Virus record (IMG/VR): IMGVR_UViG_3300001848_000349
Coordinates: 1 to 64,000 of that record
Length of the DNA: 64,000 nucleotides
Reading direction: 5' to 3' (one strand)
Source of the DNA: a virus
Numbering within the stretch: the stretch's first letter is position 1; each line of letters opens with the position of its first letter. Of the stretch, positions 10,701-19,700 are shown piece by piece. The translations under genes were made by a program, and so were the position numbers. Under the pieces are notes generated by a model. That model did no database searches. It worked only from the letters and a program-made list of their open reading frames with translations, and was not told the DNA's origin.

Positions 10701-13700
10701 GCTGTTCCAGAAGTACCAGCAGTTGTGACTTCATATAACTCAAGACCTACATTAATTAGTTCTCCGACTGTGTAACTTTGATTAGCAGACCAAGCAATTT
10801 CTCCAACATTAATATTTACAGTTGGAGCAACAGAATATCCACTACCAATGTTTGTCATGGTAATGGAAGAAATAGCAGTGCCAACTACAGTAGCAGTTGC
10901 TGTTGCTTGTACTCCACCTCCTTGATCTGGAGCAGAAATAACTACAGATGGTGTTCTGTATTGATAGATATCACCACCAGTTGCTCTAACGATTGAGTAT
11001 ACTACACCAAACGATGAGGATGTAATTTGACCAATAGCACCAGTAGCACTTCCAGTTACTAATCTTCCAGTTGTAAATACGGTTCCAATATTTGGAGCAT
11101 ATGATAAGTATTGTGAATCAACATCATTATTAAGAATGTAAGAAACAGTACCAGTAGCAATACTAATTCCAGTATTTCCACTACCAGCAGATGTGATTGT
11201 TAATGGAACTTCATCAATTACATTCTCTGGCGATGAAGCAAGTTGAATGTAATTAGGAGCTTTCAGAATAATATAATAGGTATTTCCTTCTACAATAGGA
11301 CCAGCATTTGTTGCTGGTGGAGTAGCAGCTGAACTTGTAATAGTAACAATTTGACCACTTGAGAATCCTGTTTTAGGCGTATAGATTTGATTGTTATCTA
11401 CATCAATATCAGCATCGGATACGATGTCATTGAGTCTTGTTACCTGTACGGCAATATCACCAGCATTTAATCCTTCTAGAGCAAGTCTTTGATTAGTGCT
11501 TCCTACAGTATAAACTTTGAATGGTCTGATAGGTGGAATTTGATCTAGGTTGATCTTACCATCATTACCAAGTTCTACCAGAGCATTTGGAATTGGATTG
11601 TTTGAATATGGTTTACCGAAGTATGGACCAAGGTTATTGGTAACGAAGTCTTTAACCGCTTTCTGTGTTGGTAGTTTTTGGTTGGTAGCAGCAGCACCAC
11701 CCATTGTTGGTGAAACATCAAATCCAGTAATGATTAGATCTCCACCACGAATACGTAAGAATTCAATTTCAGAAATCGATACCTGACCAGTAAAGTAAAT
11801 GTTACCAGTACGGTTTTGCATTTTAACGGTTAGACCAACTTTAAAGTCACCAGCTTCATCAGTACCAGAAGCATATACTCTACCGTAACGTTGTGAAACC
11901 TGTTCGTTTTCTTCTTTCTTTTGACCACCATTTTCTGGTAGACCGTAATAATCAGTACCAGAACCAATGTATTCAAATGAGTGACCCGAGGAGTTAATAA
12001 TAGAAGGTCTGTATAGTCTGATTGTCTTACCAATCAACTCAGATGTGTTTAGGTTAACTCTTTGACCAGTAGTATTATTTCTAAGGAGTAGAGCATCGTT
12101 GAATTCAACTCTAGCAGATACTTGACCAGTACCACCTACAGTAGCTCCAGTAACTACAGTGACGTAGTATTCAATACCAGATACTACATTGCTATAACCA
12201 TCGATCTTCATTACGAAGTTTTCAACTGGTTTTCTACCTAGTCCATTGATCTTGAATACAGTTTTACCAGCAGAAGTTGTAGCGATTTCTCCGATAGTAC
12301 CAATATCAAATGGGTATGGATCTTTTCTGTATCCTACAGCACGTAGAGCATAAGTACCAAAGTTTGAAGCAGAGTTGGTAACAGAAGCATATCCACCAGA
12401 TTCAGCAAGAATACCATCTTGACAGAAGATACAGAATACAGATACCAACTGACAGTATCCATCATTGTTGACTAGGTATCCTGTACCACCTTGAGAAATG
12501 ATGGTGAAGGCGTTAGCAACCATCGACTTACCTTGTGGAGCAAGTTTTGCTTTGCCATCTTCTCTTAGTCCTGGGCGAGGAACGTTGATTTGTTTGATCT
12601 TAGATCCATCAACTTCACAACCACCGCCACCTAAGAATGAAATAATAGAACAGTTTTGGATGTAAGGTGATACCTCAATAATATCGTTGGCATTAATCAT
12701 TCTGCCACGAATTACAGGACGGTTGCTGGCATCAATCATTGTGCCAGAACCTTGTACAACTGTAGGATTATAAAGAGTTCCTGGGTTTATAATAGGCGAA
12801 TAAGAATTTTGTGCTACAATATCAGGTAATCCATTTCCATTTAATACAGAAGATAGAATATCAAAAATAGTTGTGATAGTAGATACAACGTTAGCACATT
12901 CTGGATATGAAGAATCAACAGTGATGAAATCATCAGTAAATGGTCTTTGTGTTCCTTTAAAATATGCCCCAGAGAAAATACCAGGAATATTTTGTGATCT
13001 GTAAACAGTTACGTTATAATTTGTACCATATGTTGGTGATGGTAGTGGAGCTCCAGATTGTTCGAGAACTAAATCTAAAATACCCCACAATGAAGTAATT
13101 GTTGATTGTATATTAGCACAAGATGCTGGATCTGTATTTGATCCAGTAGAAGGATCTGCTAAGATAGTTAAATCTTTATAAGCAGTTTCTGATGTGTATG
13201 TTCCAGTACTTGGGAGAGTATTTGTTACAGCTTGAAGAACTAAATTCTTAGCATATTCAAAAGCGTAACGGGTCTTGACAACTTGATCATTAACGTAAAT
13301 AACAGCACCAGAAGAATTGAGATATGATTTAGCTGCCTGTATACTACCAGAGTTACCACCAAGGATTAAATCTTTAATCCAAGCAGTCATATTGAGTTGA
13401 ATATCTCTCTTACACTTAGGTTCGTTTGGAATATTAATAAGAGGATATTGATTATTGGCAGCACCAAGAGCTTCTTCAGCAATATATTTGAAGTTCTTAG
13501 CAATTAAAGTAGCAGCATCAATCTTAGTTCCACCAGATTTATTGGTAATAATATCAATAAAGATTTGGAATAAAGAATTGATAGAAGATTCAACGAATGA
13601 GCACTGTGGATAACCAGCAGGATCCAATAGATTTGAATTTGTTACATAGTTTGAGGTAGCAAATTGCTTAGTATATTGTGTGTTAGAACCATTGATATAC

Positions 13701-16700
13701 CAATTTCTCATAGCAAGAACTGCTAAATCTTTAGCTTTCTTGAATGTTTCGATACTTTGAATTAACTGATTACCAATGCTATCTAAGTGACCAGCAGCAT
13801 CTCTATAATAAGTAGCAGCTCTAATAGTCTCGGAGTTTCCACCATACCTTAAATCATGAATAAGAGCATCTAATACATATCCAATATCTCTCTTACATGT
13901 AGCATTATTGTATTGTGAAACAAGTTCAAGATAACCAGTTGATGGAGTAAGAGTAGTTAGATAAGGATATCTGTCTTCAATATATCCTACTGCTTCATCA
14001 GCAATGAATGTCTTGTTAGCAGCAATACTATTAGCAGCATCAAACCATGGAGCACCTACATTGCTGTAGGTGAAGTACAGAGTTGCTGAAGAAGTAGAAA
14101 CACTAGCATTAAATGCTGTAGCAGTTAAAGATTGTGATCTTCCTAAGGTTACTGTATTATTGGTTCTGTTAATTCCAATTACGTAAGCATAGGTATTGCC
14201 ATTTGTATATCTAAATTGATTGGCAGATACTCTCATTCCAAGAACAACACCATCAGTATTTGGTAGAGTAACTACATTATTGTTGTTTACTGTGGTACAA
14301 TTTCTAATTTCAAAGTTCCAATTTCTAGCAGCAGCAACAGAAAGATGTTTAGCATACTCATAAATGTGTAGAGTTTTTGCTAGTTCGTTATTGACATAGG
14401 TTACGTTTCCTGTAGCACCAGAAATATAAGCATCAGCAGCAGTTGTGATACCTGTGTTACCACCTAGAATTGTATCTTTTTGTACTGCTCTTAGAATAAA
14501 ACGAAGATCTCTCTTACATTTTGTTATGCTAGGAATTGAAGTTGATGGATATTGATTTTCTCCAGCAGCAAGAGCTTCTTCAATAATGAACTTCTCATTA
14601 ATAGCAATTTGATTGGCAGCATCTAAGAATCTATTTGAAGCATTTCCTGATAGAATATCAACAATTAAATCAAATCTATTTGTAATGTCAGAAGCTACGT
14701 TAGTACAATATGGTATATTTGTATCTTCAATTACGAATGGATCTTGTACATAATCTAAATCAGCATACTGTTTTACATAGTATTGCTTTTGAGGAAACTC
14801 TTTCCAGTTTCTCATAGCAAGAATACATAGATCTCTTGTCTTTCTGAAAGCAGATAGAGATTGAATTAACTGACCATCAATAAATGTGATTGGACCATTG
14901 CCACCAGTTTTGTAGTTGTTAGCATAAGTAATGCTATTTTTGTTTGATCCTAGTGTGATATCATTAATCACAGCATCAATCATGTACTTGATGTCTCTAA
15001 TACACTTCTGTTCGTTTAGAGAATAAGTGCCTCTCGAAACTGTAATTGAATTTAATGCTGTTAAATTACCAGCAGTAACAGTTGTAGTTACAATAGAAAC
15101 TAGAGTTGTAATATTAGAAGCAACGTTAGCACATGATCTTACATCATAGTTATCGTTAGTTACAGCATCAGGAGTAATTGTAAAGTCTCTGTAAAGCAAT
15201 TGATTTCTCATGGCATCAATCATGAGATCTCTAGCTTTGTTGAATGCTGTTACTGATTGATTTTCTTCTCCAGATAATCCGTTTGTAATTGGATTTCCTT
15301 CTTGGAAATAATAACGGGCAGCATTAATTGTACGCCAGTTAGATCCGTCGTAAACATCATCAGCGACGGCATCTACAATGTAACCTAGGTCTCTAGCACA
15401 AATAGATTCACCAGGATTGAATACTCCAGTATTTACTGTTGATTGATCTAGAGATAGAAGATTACCAGCAGTAAGTGTTGAATTGATGAACGTTGATAGA
15501 GTATCTAAAGCAGCCTGAACATCAGTACAAGAAGCAGCATTACCAGATTGAGATACTGGGATGTTACCACCACCTCCACCATAATTAGCAGGACCAGAAG
15601 TTAATGTTAAATCTTTAGTATAAAGTTGATTAGTAACTGCTTTCTTCATCATGGTGTTTGCCATGGCAAAAGCAGTAACCGAAGGACCTTCTTCTCCAAG
15701 TAATCCATTTGTTAATGGGGAAGAAACATTAGTGAAGTATTGGGTTACAAAATCACGAGAATATTTGTTTCCTTTTGTGAAAAGATCAAGTGAAACAGCA
15801 TCAGTGAAGAATCCAATATCACGCTTACACTTTAATTGATTTGGTGATGGTGATCCTTGACTTGAAGCAGCAAGGAATTGTGCTGCTGTAGAACCACCTA
15901 GATTACCAGCAGTGATAGTTGAGGTAACCGTAGCAGTTAATGTATCTACAAATGTTCTTACGTTAGCACAAGAAATATCACTTACGTTTGAACCAGTTAA
16001 AGGATCAGCAGTAATTGTTTTATCTTTAAAATAAAGTTGGTTTGTGATGGCACCTTTGATTACATCTCTTGCTTTATTGAAAGCAATGTTTGAAGGTAGT
16101 TGCTCTCCATTTAATCCAGCACTAATCCAAGTAGTACCATCTGGTGTGAAGTAATAAGTTAAGAATTTTCTGACGTTGTAGTTACCACCTTGCTTGAGAT
16201 CTTTCTCAATGGCATCTACAAAGTAACCTACATCACGCTTACACTTAGTTTCTCCAGGTGTAATTGTGGCAGATACTTCAGCAGGTAGTCCTGTTAAAGT
16301 ACCAGCATTAATTACAGAAGTTACAATTGTTGTTAATGTATCAACAGCAGTTCTTACGTTAGCACATGATGTTTCATCATTATTTGAGTTTGTTGTTGGG
16401 TCAGCAGTGATTGTAAAGTCTTTTGTATAAAGTTGGTTTGTAATTGCCAACTTCATAATATCCCTTGCTTTATTGAAAGCAACAATTGATTGTGCTTCTT
16501 CTCCTAAAAGACCGTTTGAAATTGGAGAACCATTATTAAAGTATTGTTGTACGAATTTTCTTGTGTAAACGTTTCCACTTCCTTGGCAGATATCTAAAGA
16601 AATAGCATCAATAAAATAACCGATGTCACGCTTACACTTGGATTCGCCAGCAGGAATTGTACCTGTTGTTTCTGCTGGTAGACCATTAACATTTCCTGCT

Positions 16701-19700
16701 GTAATAACTGATGTAACTACAGATGCTAAAGTATCAATAGCAGTTCTTACGTTAGCACAAGAATTTGGATTAGTGTTTGATGGACTACCAGAAGAAGGAG
16801 ATGGGTCTGCTGTGATTGTTAAATCTTTGATTGTTAACTGGTTTGTGATAGCAGACTTCATCAAGTCACGAGCTTTATTGAAAGCAACGTTTGATTGTGC
16901 TTCTTCTCCTACAAGACCATTTGAAATAGGATTACCATTATTAAAATACTGTAGGATAAACTTACGAGTATATCTGTTACCACCACCTTGAGCGATATCT
17001 AGAGAAAGAGCATCAATAAAGTAACCTAAGTCACGCTTACATTTTGTAGGACTTGGGTTTACAAATGTTGGGTATTGAACGGCAATTTGAGCAAATGCTG
17101 TATCAATAATTTCTTGTCTGTTTAATTGAATTAAACGATACGAATCTTTGAATCTTGATGTTGAATTTGATTGTGTATCACCAGGATAGTAGAAGTCTGG
17201 ATACTGTACACCAATTTCAGCAGCTGCTCTATCAATAATTTCTTGTCTGTTCTGCTGAATTAAACGATACGAATCTTTAAATCTATTTACAGCATTGCTG
17301 GCAGAATCACCAGGAATTACAAAGTTATTTCCCCAAGCAGTTTCGCTGTACTGAGCAGAGATTTCAGCAACAGCGCGGTCAATGATTTCTTGCTTGTTGT
17401 TGTAAACTAGATTGGCGGCATCTTGGAATCTATCATTATATCCAGAAACTTTTGCTGCTAAACTGTTTAAATTGCCAGCAGTGATTGGACCAGTAATTAC
17501 AGTGGTTAGGGTATCAATCGTAGTCTGTACATCAGCACAAGAAGCAGCATTACCAGATTGAGATACTGGAATGTTACCACCAGATCCACCATAGGTAGCA
17601 GGTCCAGCAGTTAAAGTTAGATCTTTTGTATAAAGTTGATTAGTAATCGCCTTCTTCATCATGTCACGAGCCATGTTGAAAGCAACTACAGATTGTGCTT
17701 CTTCTCCTACCAATCCATTGCTTAATGGAGTTGTGGCATTAGTGAAGTATGATTGAACAAATTTTCTGCTGTAAGTATTTCCACCAAGGAAAACATCTAA
17801 AGCAACAGCATCAATTAAGAATCCTAAATCTCTCTTACACTTAGATTCACCAGCAGGAATGCTTCCTGTAGTTTCTGATGGAAGACCTGTGAGATTACCA
17901 GCGGTAATTCTATCAGTAATTAACGTTGTTAAGTTTGTAATTGCTGTTTGAACATTGGCACAAGATGCTGGATTAGTATTGGATCCAGTATCTGGATCAG
18001 CAGTTACAGTCAAATCTTTGATTGCTAATTGGTTAGCAATCGCTTTTTTCATTTCATCACGGGCTTTATTGAAAGCAGCAATCGATTGTGCTTCTTCTCC
18101 TACTAAACCGTTGCTGAGTGGAGTTGTAGCATTAGTGAAGTATTGTTGAATAAACTTACGTGAATATACATTTCCTCCACCTTGAGCAATATCAAGAGAA
18201 ACAGCATCAATAAAGTAACCTAAGTCACGCTTACACTTGGTTCCATTCGTATCACCAGGAATAGAACCACCAGAAGCAGCATAAGCAGTATTGATAATAC
18301 TTGTTTTATTTTGTTGAATCAGACGATAAGCATCTTTAAATCTTGAAGTTGCTGTAGTTTGAGAATCACCAGGATAATAAAAATCTGGATATTGAATAGC
18401 AATTTCAGCAGCTGCTCTATCAATAATTTCTTGTTTGTTTTGCTTGATTAATCTATAAGCATCAAAGAATCTGCTACGTGGATTTGTCTGAACATCGCCA
18501 GGGAAGTAGAAGTCTGGATATTGTACAGCAATTTCAGCAGCTGCTGTATCAACAATCTCTTCTTTGTTTTGTTGAATTAAACGATAACCATCAAAGAATC
18601 TGCTATTAGCATTAGTTTGGTCATCTCCAGGGAAGTAGAAATCAGGATACTGTACTCCAACTTCAGCAAGAGCTTTCTCAATGATATATGTACGATTCTT
18701 TTTGATGAGATTTGAAGCATCCTTAAATCTCATTGAGTCATCTAGATATACATCTGGACGAACAACAATATTTTCTACAACACCTTTTACTGCTTTGCTT
18801 ATGTAAATTCTAGAAGTTTCTGTTGCAAAAGAAGTAATATAAGTGTTATCTTGAATATTAGCACCACTAATTAATTGACCAACTTTTAAATTAGTGAAAC
18901 TTGATACTTGTAAATATGCTGGATAAGCATCAACAGCACTATTTGTAACTACGTTTTTATTGAACGTAGGTAGAGGATAAGCAAATCCTTTGTAAGTATC
19001 TTTTAACCAACCAGTTACTTCCTGAGCAATAAAATCTTTATTTGATTCAATTAAATTAGCAGCATCGAAATAACGATATGCTACGTTATTAGTTACAATT
19101 TTTTGAATTAATGTGAATAAAGAATTTAGAGCAGATGCTACGTTAGTACATTCTGGGAATTCTGGATAATCTGTAGTTCTAGGAACAAGGTTATCAAACC
19201 ATAGAGGAGTGAATGAAGTTTGTCCTTCAGTTAATTTTAAATTAGTTGGTCTTTGACCAGTTCCAAAAGAATGATCCGAACCAGATTGACCAGTAGCATA
19301 TTTCCAAATAATGAATTGAGTTGGAGAAACTACTTCCTTAATGTAGTAATCTGATTCTACTTCATTGCTTTCATTATATGTGTAAACTCTCATTTTTGGA
19401 ACTAATCCAAGAGTAGAAGCAACTTCTACTACATCACTTCCTGCTTTGAAAGTACAATTAATTTTTGTCTTCCAGTTCCTCATGGCAAGGACACAGTAAT
19501 CTCTTGCTAATTGGAAAGCATAGCTAGATTGTCTGTGCTGATTATCAATTAGATATAAAGAGTTATTAGCATTATTAATATAAGTTTTTGCTGCTTCAAT
19601 ACTAAGAGCATTTCCTCCATATGGAAGATCAGCAATTACGGCATTAATAACATGTTTAATATCTCTCTTACACTTGTTCTCGCCATCAGTTGTATTTGTT